Assembly (NCBI GenBank): GCA_020850575.1
Contig: JADZEJ010000002.1
Coordinates: 174,511 to 238,510, forward strand
Source: Candidatus Uhrbacteria bacterium
Lineage (GTDB): Bacteria; Patescibacteriota; Patescibacteriia; 2-12-FULL-60-25
DNA: 64,000 bases
Reading direction: 5' to 3'
Position numbers and translations under genes: made by a program
Part shown: positions 29,536-36,693 of the stretch, piece by piece
How the letters are laid out: each line of letters starts with the position of its first letter
How positions within the stretch are numbered: position 1 is the stretch's first letter
The notes under the pieces: model-generated
What the model saw: only the letters and a program-made list of their open reading frames with translations
The model's database searches: none
Told to the model about the DNA's origin: nothing

Positions 29536-30068
29536 GGTCGCTTTAGAATATCCTCTTTACGAGCTTCGATTAAAAGTGCAATTTTGTCGACTTTAATTTT
29601 TGCTTCTTGTTCTAGAAAAAATTTATTGACTCTTGGAATGGTCAACAACCAATCTCTAATCAATTGAAGCGCTCGTTTTACATTTAATTGTAAACTGTGA
29701 ACCATTTTTGAAATTTCAAATGATGCTTGTTCACCCTTTTTTTTGAATAAAGCTTGACCATTTGGAGGTAAAGTAGCGTAAAAATCACCCAATCCTTCTT
29801 CGAGAACCTTTTCAACTTCGACGGTTACTTCGTCTTTTTGACTTATGTTATTTGTTGTGGAATTTGCAGCCGATGCAACAGGCACCTTCTCTTGCAATGG
29901 CTGCAATTGTTCCACTTGTTCCGTTTCTTCCAGAAAATTTTCTTCTTTTGGCAGATTTTCAAAAGCTCGAGCATCGGCTTGTACCGAGCTTTCTTCTTGA
30001 ATCGGTGGCGAAGCAGGAATGACTTCGTTTTTTGGTGATTCAAGGTTTGTCTGAATGAAATCTGCCAT
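29532..30068 (-). CDS. Acidic partner protein of the VirD4-like ATPase
   Basis: A 178-residue protein. The first ~95 residues are Glu/Gln/Pro-rich and look disordered (NLPKEENFLEETEQVEQL). The C-terminal ~80 residues are a conserved-looking helical domain (LGDFYATLPPNGQALFKKKG, then MVHSLQLNVKRALQLIRDWL). It may be an adaptor that brings substrates to the ATPase encoded next to it. The start at 30068 is preferred over an ATG at 30074 because the extended -10 ends directly at 30075, leaving six bases to 30068. Confidence 0.6.
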   Translation of the reverse strand: MADFIQTNLESPKNEVIPASPPIQEESSVQADARAFENLPKEENFLEETEQVEQLQPLQEKVPVASAANSTTNNISQKDEVTVEVEKVLEEGLGDFYATLPPNGQALFKKKGEQASFEISKMVHSLQLNVKRALQLIRDWLLTIPRVNKFFLEQEAKIKVDKIALLIEARKEDILKRP

Positions 30069-30074
30069 ATGCAT

Positions 30075-30083
30075 ATTGTACCA
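30075..30083 (-). promoter_or_regulatory. Extended -10 of the ATPase/partner operon
   Basis: Minus-strand TGG-TACAAT, six bases before the ATG at 30068. An ATG at 30074 touches the hexamer itself and would lie upstream of the transcript start, so this element decides the start codon. Confidence 0.5.
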
Positions 30084-30085
30084 TA

Positions 30086-30115
30086 CAAAAAACCGCCTTT
30101 GTTAGGCGGTCTTTT
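30086..30115 (-). terminator. Terminator after the S74 fibre gene
   Basis: A 7-bp stem (ACCGCCT / AGGCGGT on the minus strand) with a 5-nt loop and a T-run, 6 bp after the stop of the fibre gene and just ahead of the next promoter. Confidence 0.85.
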
Positions 30116-30120
30116 GTTAA

Positions 30121-32202
30121 TTATTTTAATTTTTCTTCGAGTTTATTTAAGCGTTGTTCCAAGGTTTCGATTTTTGCTTTCAGTTCGTCGTTTTCGGATT
30201 TGAGCTGTTTGATTGAGTTTACAGAAGCCCAAATGATTGGATCATTATTCACAGTTAAATATCCATCTTCACCCATGTGAACAGCCTCGGGTAAAACTTT
30301 AAGCAATGTTTGAGCACTTACACCTTGATGAGTGAGGGTTGATTCGATTTTTTGTGGATTATTCTTTTTGTAGTTAAAGATGATCGGATTGATCTGGGTC
30401 AAAACTTCAAGCCCCTTGGTATATGAACCATGAATGTCTTTTAAGCGTTCGTCTGAAGTCACATTCCAGCTGGCTGAGTTAGCATAGTTAAACACTTGAC
30501 CATTGGCTTGATTTGCTTTGATTACATCACCTATCGCATTACTATATAAACGTGCATAAGAGACACCGGAACTGCTTTCAGCATACCAAGTAAAGAACTT
30601 TGTTGCAGGCGATGTGCGGTCATGGAAGTAAAAGCCTGGGTAGGCACCACCATTTGTATGCACTTCACCATTATTGTTGATGTAAAACATTTGAGTATTG
30701 CCGGTTTTTACCTCAACTGGATAGGAGCTGCTTGAGAGATATACCTTATTAGTGGAACCATTTAAAAACTCACCGGCGGCAAAAGACGTATTTATGGTTG
30801 ATGAGAGTCCATAACCACCTTTTTTAGCAAGAGTTACTCCATTTTCAGGAGAATGAAACCAACCTGCAAAATTATTTGGACCGCTGGTTCCATCAGTATA
30901 TGCATTAACGGCTACATCGGTGGAATTTACTGAAACACCTTCGGCATTTACACCAACAACAGAAGCTTTTAATCCAGTACTTGCATTGGTAATATCAATA
31001 CCTGTTCCTTTGTTTGGCATTTTGATATATACCCCACGCTGAGCGCCGGAACCTGAAGAAACTGTCACATCAACACCTGTTGCAGGACTATTTATTATTG
31101 TTCCAATTAATGGTCCTGTAAAATAACCACCTGCGTACCCCGAACTTATACCACTGATGCCGTAAATACTTCCATTAAAATATCCTCCATTATTTGTTCC
31201 ATTACCTTGGATACCCGTTGTGCCATTTCCATAGACACCGATTCCATTTGAACCTTCACCGTACACACCGTATTTATTGGTCGCATTTACGCCGCTATTA
31301 ATTTTTCCTTGTACTCCATAGGCTGAGGTTATGGTTCCACCGCCAGCATACACACCGGCACTGACTCCATAAGCATTTGTTACAGTGCCGGCAGTATTTT
31401 TTGCAGTAAAATCAGCACCGTTAATATTTGTTACTAAACCACCACTTGAGTTAAACTCAACATTTCCACTCATACCATTTGCGGTCAGTAATCTGGTGTT
31501 TGCTTTATTTACAATCGCATTCGCAAGTATTCCTCTCACAGAAGCTGCGGGGCTATTTGTTTGTGGTGAGTAGGTAGTAGTATCAAGCGCTTCAAGGGTT
31601 GAAAATGTTGAACCATCTACAGGAGCTAGTAATGACAGTATGTTTTTGTATGAACCAAGAGAACCGGTTGGTTGGGTATCAACCCGTAATTTTCCCGTCA
31701 TTGTATCTCCAGTTTTTAAGACAAAACCCGAGCCGCCGCCTCCTGCAGATGCCCAGTCCGAAATACAGTCTGAAGGACCTGAACCGGGATTAAAACAAAA
31801 TTCAGTGGCTTGGATGCGGCCGCGTTCACCCTGTAAACCGCCAAAATCACTAACTTGGATATCACCATTTATGTGGAAAGTGAAAGGTTTTCGAGAACCA
31901 TTACCACCACCCCAATTGCCCATATAATAAGCGGCATTACCATCTTGGTCAACATGAAATGCTTTATTATTAGTGAGATATAAACCACTTGTTACTGGAT
32001 CATTTGCTATACCCGGAATATTGAGTGCTGCGTCTGCTTGCAATGTTTTTGGATTATCTTTCATATTCCAAAGCACTCCAGGGGCATTCCCGGAAGGTGG
32101 TTGTTGTGCAGGACCTTGGAAGGTTGCTGCCAAAACAAGCTGTGGAGAACCACATAATAAAGTTACAATGGCGATGTTTGTTAAATGTGCACGCATAATC
32201 AT
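30121..32202 (-). CDS. Secreted fibre-like protein with S74 auto-processing domain
   Basis: A 693-residue exported protein. Residues 1-25 are a signal peptide (IAIVTLLCGSPQLVLA). Residues ~160-175 carry GDTMTGKL, a motif common in phage tail fibres. Residues ~270-480 are Gly/Asn/Thr-rich repeats around YGVYG-like units (NKYGVYGEGSNGIGVYG), suggesting a trimeric beta-helix. The C-terminal 111 residues start at the self-cleaving Ser of SDERLKD (~583) and form the intramolecular chaperone of endosialidase (peptidase S74), ending in a coiled coil. Probably a surface attachment fibre. The ATG at 32202 is set by the upstream -10. Confidence 0.85.
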   Translation of the reverse strand: MIMRAHLTNIAIVTLLCGSPQLVLAATFQGPAQQPPSGNAPGVLWNMKDNPKTLQADAALNIPGIANDPVTSGLYLTNNKAFHVDQDGNAAYYMGNWGGGNGSRKPFTFHINGDIQVSDFGGLQGERGRIQATEFCFNPGSGPSDCISDWASAGGGGSGFVLKTGDTMTGKLRVDTQPTGSLGSYKNILSLLAPVDGSTFSTLEALDTTTYSPQTNSPAASVRGILANAIVNKANTRLLTANGMSGNVEFNSSGGLVTNINGADFTAKNTAGTVTNAYGVSAGVYAGGGTITSAYGVQGKINSGVNATNKYGVYGEGSNGIGVYGNGTTGIQGNGTNNGGYFNGSIYGISGISSGYAGGYFTGPLIGTIINSPATGVDVTVSSGSGAQRGVYIKMPNKGTGIDITNASTGLKASVVGVNAEGVSVNSTDVAVNAYTDGTSGPNNFAGWFHSPENGVTLAKKGGYGLSSTINTSFAAGEFLNGSTNKVYLSSSSYPVEVKTGNTQMFYINNNGEVHTNGGAYPGFYFHDRTSPATKFFTWYAESSSGVSYARLYSNAIGDVIKANQANGQVFNYANSASWNVTSDERLKDIHGSYTKGLEVLTQINPIIFNYKKNNPQKIESTLTHQGVSAQTLLKVLPEAVHMGEDGYLTVNNDPIIWASVNSIKQLKSENDELKAKIETLEQRLNKLEEKLK

Positions 32203-32211
32203 ATTGAGCAG

Positions 32212-32220
32212 AGTATATCA
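32212..32220 (-). promoter_or_regulatory. Extended -10 of the S74 fibre gene
   Basis: Minus-strand TGA-TATACT, nine bases before the ATG at 32202 and directly behind the terminator of the lipoprotein gene. Confidence 0.5.
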
Positions 32221-32224
32221 TAAA

Positions 32225-32274
32225 CAAAAAAACCTGCGGATTCAAAGCTCTTTTTAGAGATGAATCCACAGGTT
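32225..32274 (-). terminator. Strong terminator after the beta-propeller gene
   Basis: A long hairpin: AACCTG-T-GGATTCA pairs with TGAATCC-G-CAGGTT, with an inner CTCT/AGAG stem and an A-rich loop, then a T-run. It isolates the beta-propeller gene from the fibre gene downstream. Confidence 0.88.
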
Positions 32275-32284
32275 AAACCATAGG

Positions 32285-34033
32285 TCAATCACAGTTAGCC
32301 GCATACAAGCCGGCTTTATCGCCTGCTTGCCCTACTGACCACACCGTATTTGATCCAGGCTGAGCCCAAAATGCAGTTGGATTATATGCAGCGTTGTCGA
32401 CAGGAACGGTAATTGCGCCATTCATGTCAAATGTGGTGACACGCATTTTTCCAGTACCAGCCGGGGCAAGATAGCCACTGGCGATGAAGGTTCCGGGCTT
32501 GAGGCTCAGTATCGGTCCATACAATGAGATATCGTTGGTAATAAAGCTCGTCCAAGTGGTGAGCCCATTCGTCAGATGATAGACAATACCTTGTTTATTA
32601 TCTACCCCCGAGATGAAGAGGTCATTAATGGATGTACCGCTGATCTGAAAGAGTTCGGTAGCAGTACCTTGTACTGTCATCGATTCCCAATTTGAACCAT
32701 CGAAATGGAACAAAATACCACCGGACTCACTCGGTTTTGATCCAGTTGCGAAAACATGACCATCAATACCCCAGATTCTATACAAAACCGATCCGAGCTC
32801 GAGTGATGGAAGGTTTTGCTGAATCCAAGAGGTGCCGCCATTGCGACGCCAGATGCGATAATTCCAACCACTATCTGCACCAAGCAGCCAAACATCGTCA
32901 GCGCTGTTACCCCAGACTTGCTTGAAGGCTTTGGTATTGACGGGCTTGTTCGGATCATCAACCCAAGTGCCACCTGATTTGTGGTATAGGAAGCCCTTGA
33001 AGTTACGACCCGCGACCCAAATATCATCGTCGGATGAGCCCCAAATCCCGTTTAGCTCAGGCGGACTGCCAGGCATAACGGTTTTGGTCCAGGTCGTCCC
33101 ATCCCAGTGAAACACTCCACTGGAGACATTTTGATTGTGGAGGGTCACATAAATGCTATTGGCACCCGTGCCCCAAATACCACCAGACAAAAAAAACTCT
33201 TGAACATTTGCAGCATCGAGTGCGGTATTACGCGTCCAGCTCGAACATGTAAAGGTGTTTTGGGGGGCACCAGCTGAACCCGCTGATCCAGCGGTACCTG
33301 CCGTACCGGCATTCCCGGTTCCGCCCATTCCGGCGCTACCGGCATCGCTGCCTGCGCTACCCGCGGACGAACCCGATGAACCACCAGCTCCAGCAGAGCC
33401 GCCTTCGCCAGCTGCCGCACCTGCGGTACCGGCATCTCCGCCAGCACCGGCATTCCCGGTTCCGCCCATTCCGGCGCTACCAGCATCGCTGCCGGCGCTA
33501 CCCGCGGACGAACCCGATGAACCACCAGCTCCAGCAGAGCCGCCTTCGCCAGCGGAGCCAGCAAGACCACCCGTTCCTGAGCCGCCTTCGCCAGCTGCCG
33601 CACCTGCGGTACCGGCATCACCAGCGGCACCGGCATTCCCGGTTCCGCCCATTCCGGAGGTTCCGGCACAGTTTGTGCCATTGCCTTGGGATGTGCTGCC
33701 GTGACCAGCTTCGCCGCAAGGAGAGCTTCCACCGGTGCCACCGTTGTTACCGGTGCCACTAGATCCGCCCACTCCTGCATCGCCGCCTGAGCCACTCACT
33801 CCACCGGTACCGGCATTGCTACCAGATCCGCCCATGCCGCTCGTCCCAGAGGACGAGCCGCCCGAGCTTGCATTACCCGATCCTGCGGTGCCGTTTGGCG
33901 CCACGGGATCAGACGATCCGCCACCGCAAGCCGTGGTCACAAAGACCAGGGAAGCGATGAACGGTGCCACCAGATGAAACGGGGTCCCACGCGGGGCCCT
34001 GCTGCTCTGCATTTTCTTGTTGTTATTGGCCAT
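32285..34033 (-). CDS. Repeat-rich beta-propeller lipoprotein, likely foreign
   Basis: A 582-residue surface protein. The N-terminal hydrophobic segment ends at TTACGGGSSD with the putative lipidated Cys at 36. Residues ~40-257 are almost only Gly, Ser, Ala and Thr (GGSSGSSAGSAGSDAG units). Residues ~258-582 form a beta-propeller-like domain with repeated W-G-x-S-x-D-D-[IV]-W units (IWGSSDDDIWVAG, VWGNSADDVWLLG). This architecture is typical of myxobacterial lipoproteins. The coding strand is much richer in G and C than its neighbours, and it has AGGAG 6 bp before the ATG, unlike most genes here. Ligand and role unknown. Confidence 0.8.
   Translation of the reverse strand: MANNNKKMQSSRAPRGTPFHLVAPFIASLVFVTTACGGGSSDPVAPNGTAGSGNASSGGSSSGTSGMGGSGSNAGTGGVSGSGGDAGVGGSSGTGNNGGTGGSSPCGEAGHGSTSQGNGTNCAGTSGMGGTGNAGAAGDAGTAGAAAGEGGSGTGGLAGSAGEGGSAGAGGSSGSSAGSAGSDAGSAGMGGTGNAGAGGDAGTAGAAAGEGGSAGAGGSSGSSAGSAGSDAGSAGMGGTGNAGTAGTAGSAGSAGAPQNTFTCSSWTRNTALDAANVQEFFLSGGIWGTGANSIYVTLHNQNVSSGVFHWDGTTWTKTVMPGSPPELNGIWGSSDDDIWVAGRNFKGFLYHKSGGTWVDDPNKPVNTKAFKQVWGNSADDVWLLGADSGWNYRIWRRNGGTSWIQQNLPSLELGSVLYRIWGIDGHVFATGSKPSESGGILFHFDGSNWESMTVQGTATELFQISGTSINDLFISGVDNKQGIVYHLTNGLTTWTSFITNDISLYGPILSLKPGTFIASGYLAPAGTGKMRVTTFDMNGAITVPVDNAAYNPTAFWAQPGSNTVWSVGQAGDKAGLYAANCD
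33290..33690 (-). repeat. 141-bp tandem DNA repeat in the Gly/Ser-rich region
   Basis: The same sequence block begins at 33305, 33446 and 33629. The first period is 141 bp (47 codons); the second is longer by 42 bp (14 codons) through an internal insertion that itself repeats local motifs. Copies are nearly identical over long stretches at DNA level, not just protein level, which points to recent duplication or continuing length change. Confidence 0.85.
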
Positions 34034-34039
34034 GGGGAA

Positions 34040-34044
34040 CTCCT
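34040..34044 (-). promoter_or_regulatory. Shine-Dalgarno box of the beta-propeller gene
   Basis: Minus-strand AGGAG with six bases to the ATG at 34033. It fixes the start over the long upstream open frame (to 34216) and is unusual here, where most first genes lack any such box. Confidence 0.75.
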
Positions 34045-34144
34045 GTTCCGTGGTGGATAATGTCAGCACCGGCACCATGCCGTTTCTGCAATTACCAATT
34101 AAGATATAAAAGAACGAAGGCACTCTTTTTACCTCTCGTCGTAC

Positions 34145-34169
34145 CTTGTATGCAGTACCTGTATACAAG
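34145..34169. repeat. Inverted repeat between divergent genes
   Basis: CTTGTAT at 34145-34151 and ATACAAG at 34163-34169, with 11 bp between. It lies in the 253-bp gap between the beta-propeller gene and the divergent anchored-protein gene. It could be an operator or a hairpin; a second small stem (ACCCG/CGGGT) follows at once. The rest of the gap shows nothing further I can name. Confidence 0.35.
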
Positions 34170-34263
34170 AATACCCGATTGCGGGTCAACGTATCAAATT
34201 TTTTCGTTTTTGTCAATGGTTTTCAGTCTATTTGCATTGTTTTTCTGCATTGTATTTTAGCTA

Positions 34264-34272
34264 TGCTATACT
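34264..34272 (+). promoter_or_regulatory. Extended -10 of the anchored-protein gene
   Basis: TGC-TATACT followed by 14 bp and the ATG at 34287; the predicted leader is about 7 nt. The same 11-base string GCTATACTTGG recurs at the PEGA gene promoter. Confidence 0.55.
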
Positions 34273-34286
34273 TGGCATATTGTTAT

Positions 34287-34892
34287 ATGAATGCACATTC
34301 TCCCTCAACAAGCCGCACCATTCTTGCGGTCTTGGCCGTTTGTTTAGCGATCACGGCTTTTATTTTAATTGGTCTGAACGCTTACATGAAACAACCGTCG
34401 TCCAATTCTCAGTATGTCGGATCAAATACTGATTCATCTTGCAAAAATAACTCGTATAAAGAAGGGTATGAGGCTGCAAGAAAATCATTCTCGCGTATAT
34501 TTCCTTCCTTGCAACAAGAAAGTTTATCCGTTTCAGGCGTAATTATTGCTCTGAATCCAAATGGTTTTACCTTTACCCAAGACTCCTTAGCAGTTGATCC
34601 GGTGGCTGATGGCGTGAGTGATACACGAACTATTACGGTCAATGAAAAAACCGAGATCAATGCGATCGCTGAAAAAGATCCTGATGTTTTTCGTAAAGAA
34701 ACACAAGACTTTTTAGAAAAAATAAAAGGTTCTTCAGAACCCGGTAGTCCACCGATTCCACTCGTGAACACAAAAGCCAGTTTGAATGATCTCAAACCTG
34801 GCATGCGTGTCAGTATTTATGCAGATACGGATGTTCGGTTTTTAACAACCATCCCGGCAATGAGTATTTCCTTTACTAAAAACGGTCAATAA
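34287..34892 (+). CDS. Membrane-anchored exported protein of unknown function
   Basis: A 201-residue protein with one N-terminal membrane helix (ILAVLAVCLAITAFILIGL, ~residues 10-30) and an exported domain. Its central part (SVSGVIIALNPNGFTFTQ, then TITVNEKTEINAI) and the end (LNDLKPGMRVSIYAD) look like a small beta-barrel of the DUF5666 or OB type, in which G-M-x-V-x-I/V near the end is common. No enzyme motif. The ATG at 34287 follows an extended -10; longer readings are not credible. A bidirectional terminator follows. Confidence 0.6.
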   Translation: MNAHSPSTSRTILAVLAVCLAITAFILIGLNAYMKQPSSNSQYVGSNTDSSCKNNSYKEGYEAARKSFSRIFPSLQQESLSVSGVIIALNPNGFTFTQDSLAVDPVADGVSDTRTITVNEKTEINAIAEKDPDVFRKETQDFLEKIKGSSEPGSPPIPLVNTKASLNDLKPGMRVSIYADTDVRFLTTIPAMSISFTKNGQ

Positions 34893-34904
34893 CTATTCAT
34901 CAGA

Positions 34905-34940
34905 AATAAAACACTCCGTAACAAACGGAGTGTTTTATTA
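34905..34940. terminator. Bidirectional terminator
   Basis: A perfect 12-bp stem (34908-34919 / 34925-34936) with a 5-nt loop, A-rich on one side and T-rich on the other. It serves the anchored-protein gene and the converging DUF5667 gene. Confidence 0.9.
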
Positions 34941-34947
34941 GGTGAAT

Positions 34948-35592
34948 CTATGGCGTGAGGTGCCGTTCTTGACGTCGTTGTTCAAAAAATTCTTTTCTCT
35001 GTTCACGCAAATTCGCTCTCTCCTGCATCAAAAGTTGATGGATTCTTTGTCGTTCTTCTTTTACCGTTGTTTTTTGTTCTGTTTTTTCGATAAGCATTAT
35101 TTGTTTTTGTTTTAAACGCTGAACTGATTGATCCAGGCTTTGCTTTATCTCCGGGTTAAGCATTCCAATTTTTTGAGAAACTTGTTGTACCCGCTTTGCT
35201 AATTTTTCTAGCTTCGCCGCTTGCAGAGGACGATTAAGCGCTTCTAATTTTTGTGCTTCATTGAAACGTCGTTTGAGCAGCTTGAGTTCATTCTGTGCTT
35301 TCGCTTGATCTGAAAATGCAAATTTGGTTTCGACATGTTCAATTTGTTCGCGAATGCCATATAAGGGATGTTCAGGTAATACTTCGTCTGACGTATAGGC
35401 GTATACACCGGTACCGCTCCCCAAAACCACGGAGACGCACGCGACTGAAGTCGCAACTTTACTCCATTGTATCCACCAGAGACCATGGCTAGTCTCCTGT
35501 TTTAAGCGTTTTTCAAGCGACAATACAAAATCACGGCTTGGATTAGCCTTTTTTGAAATTTTTGACAATTTATGTCGTAAAAACCATTCCAT
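34948..35592 (-). CDS. DUF5667 protein, probable partner of the ECF sigma factor
   Basis: A 214-residue protein with a short cytoplasmic head (residues 1-40, including PSRDFVLSLEKRLKQ), a membrane helix (~42-66, VATSVACVSVVLGSGTGVYAY), and an external helical domain rich in Glu/Lys/Gln with LPEHPLYGIREQIE at its start. That P-x-H-P-L-Y-x-[IV]-[KR] motif is the mark of DUF5667. Position 20 bp after an ECF sigma gene and the sigma-facing head fit an anti-sigma or sensor role (inference). Confidence 0.72.
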   Translation of the reverse strand: MEWFLRHKLSKISKKANPSRDFVLSLEKRLKQETSHGLWWIQWSKVATSVACVSVVLGSGTGVYAYTSDEVLPEHPLYGIREQIEHVETKFAFSDQAKAQNELKLLKRRFNEAQKLEALNRPLQAAKLEKLAKRVQQVSQKIGMLNPEIKQSLDQSVQRLKQKQIMLIEKTEQKTTVKEERQRIHQLLMQERANLREQRKEFFEQRRQERHLTP

Positions 35593-35611
35593 ATATGCTT
35601 TATACCGATTA

Positions 35612-36109
35612 TTACATTTTTTGTTTCAAAAGTTTGGCAAGTGCTTTTAAGGCTCGGTGCGCTTGAATGCGAAGCGAACCTGCGGTTTTTTTTGTTTCTA
35701 AAGCTATTTCTTCATAATCCCAACCTTCGAGATATTTCATTCTAATCACCATGGCGTCTTCCGGAGGTAATTTTTGTATAGCTTGAATTAATTGCCTTTC
35801 TTCAAATTGCAAGGCTATATTTTCAACCAAGGTTTTTTGATCTCGCAAGGTAGCTTCAATTTCTTCAAGCGGCAGATGTTCTTTTTCTTTTTGGAGCGTA
35901 TTTATGAGATGATTTCGAGCAATAGCTAAAATCCAGGCATGTTCGCTTTTTTCCGGATCGTAGGTTTCAAATGCATTAAGGGCTTTAAGAAATATATCCT
36001 GCGTTAAATCTTCAGCCATGGCACGATTTCCTTTTAACCGAAAAAGCAGGAATTTATACACCTGTTTTACATGATTTTTATAAAAATCGGGGAACTGTTT
36101 TTTATTCAT
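35612..36109 (-). CDS. ECF-type RNA polymerase sigma factor
   Basis: A 165-residue sigma-70 family factor with only regions 2 and 4. Region 2: VYKFLLFRLKGNRAMAEDLT with QDIFLKAL (-10 recognition). Region 4: LIQAIQKLPPEDAMVIRMKY and YEEIALETKKTAGSLRIQAH (-35 recognition helix-turn-helix). The ATG at 36109 overlaps the stop of the upstream membrane-protein gene by 8 bp, which implies coupling. Target promoters are not identifiable. Confidence 0.92.
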   Translation of the reverse strand: MNKKQFPDFYKNHVKQVYKFLLFRLKGNRAMAEDLTQDIFLKALNAFETYDPEKSEHAWILAIARNHLINTLQKEKEHLPLEEIEATLRDQKTLVENIALQFEERQLIQAIQKLPPEDAMVIRMKYLEGWDYEEIALETKKTAGSLRIQAHRALKALAKLLKQKM

Positions 36110-36632
36110 CACCACCGCCCCCTTTTGGGGCAAAAGCCATGACCGTAATTGGTAAAATCATCCACGCACTACGACCAATATCACTCATAAAAACCTGGCG
36201 AGTAACTTCTGTCAAACCCTGGGTCATGTTCAATGGTAAAAATGACAAGGTGATACTTATTAATAAACCGACTTGTAATAAGCTGTACAAGATAGTCTGC
36301 CACCAAGCGCCTGAGCCTCCACCGCCAATGGTACGAAGCAAGGCGCTGCGTGAAAGTAAGAAAAATAAAATAACAAATAAACCGACAAAATATGTTATTT
36401 TTAATGCGTAATTATCATTGATTTTAAGTGAAAAATTGATGGTATTTAATATTGGGGTATTTGAAACAACGGCTAAAGCCATATAGATCGAAACCAAGAT
36501 GACAATAATCCGATCACGACCAAGGGATAATCCATAGAGCAAGGCGCCTATCAAGAAAAATAAATAGATAAACACATCCCAAGAAGGGTTTGCCCAATTA
36601 AGGGATTGAAAATATGAAATTATTGCACCCAT
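36102..36632 (-). CDS. Multi-span membrane protein upstream of the sigma factor
   Basis: A 176-residue protein with about five hydrophobic helices (for example IYLFFLIGALLYGLSLG, IIVILVSIYMALAVVS, YFVGLFVILFFLLS and a late WMILPITVMAF). The GGGGSGAW and terminal PKGGGGDE segments are unusual. I do not recognise a family. Translational overlap with the sigma gene and a shared promoter suggest the three genes work as one envelope-sensing unit (inference). The ATG at 36632 follows an extended -10. Confidence 0.55.
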   Translation of the reverse strand: MGAIISYFQSLNWANPSWDVFIYLFFLIGALLYGLSLGRDRIIVILVSIYMALAVVSNTPILNTINFSLKINDNYALKITYFVGLFVILFFLLSRSALLRTIGGGGSGAWWQTILYSLLQVGLLISITLSFLPLNMTQGLTEVTRQVFMSDIGRSAWMILPITVMAFAPKGGGGDE

Positions 36633-36644
36633 ACGAATGCATTT

Positions 36645-36653
36645 AGTATAGCA
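36645..36653 (-). promoter_or_regulatory. Extended -10 of the ECF sigma operon
   Basis: Minus-strand TGC-TATACT with 12 bp to the ATG at 36632. No repeat of a special ECF -35 was noticed, so autoregulation is not evident. Confidence 0.5.
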
Positions 36654-36654
36654 C

Positions 36655-36683
36655 AAAAAAACCTGAGTTCATCAGGTTTTTTT
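36655..36683. terminator. Terminator after dnaJ
   Basis: A 6-bp stem ACCTGA/TCAGGT with a 5-nt loop, with six A before and seven T after, so it works in either direction. It ends the hrcA-dnaJ operon 10 bp after the dnaJ stop. Confidence 0.85.
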
Positions 36684-36693
36684 GTTTATTTTT

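Noticed and set aside
33255..33977. Long plus-strand open frames coding Pro/Ala-rich proteins opposite the lipoprotein gene
   Set aside because: They are the antisense image of a GC-rich repeat; no start signal, and the minus-strand frame has a signal peptide and a propeller domain.
34034..34216. Longer N-terminus of the beta-propeller lipoprotein
   Set aside because: The AGGAG box and signal sequence fix the start at 34033; the extension has no signal-like character.
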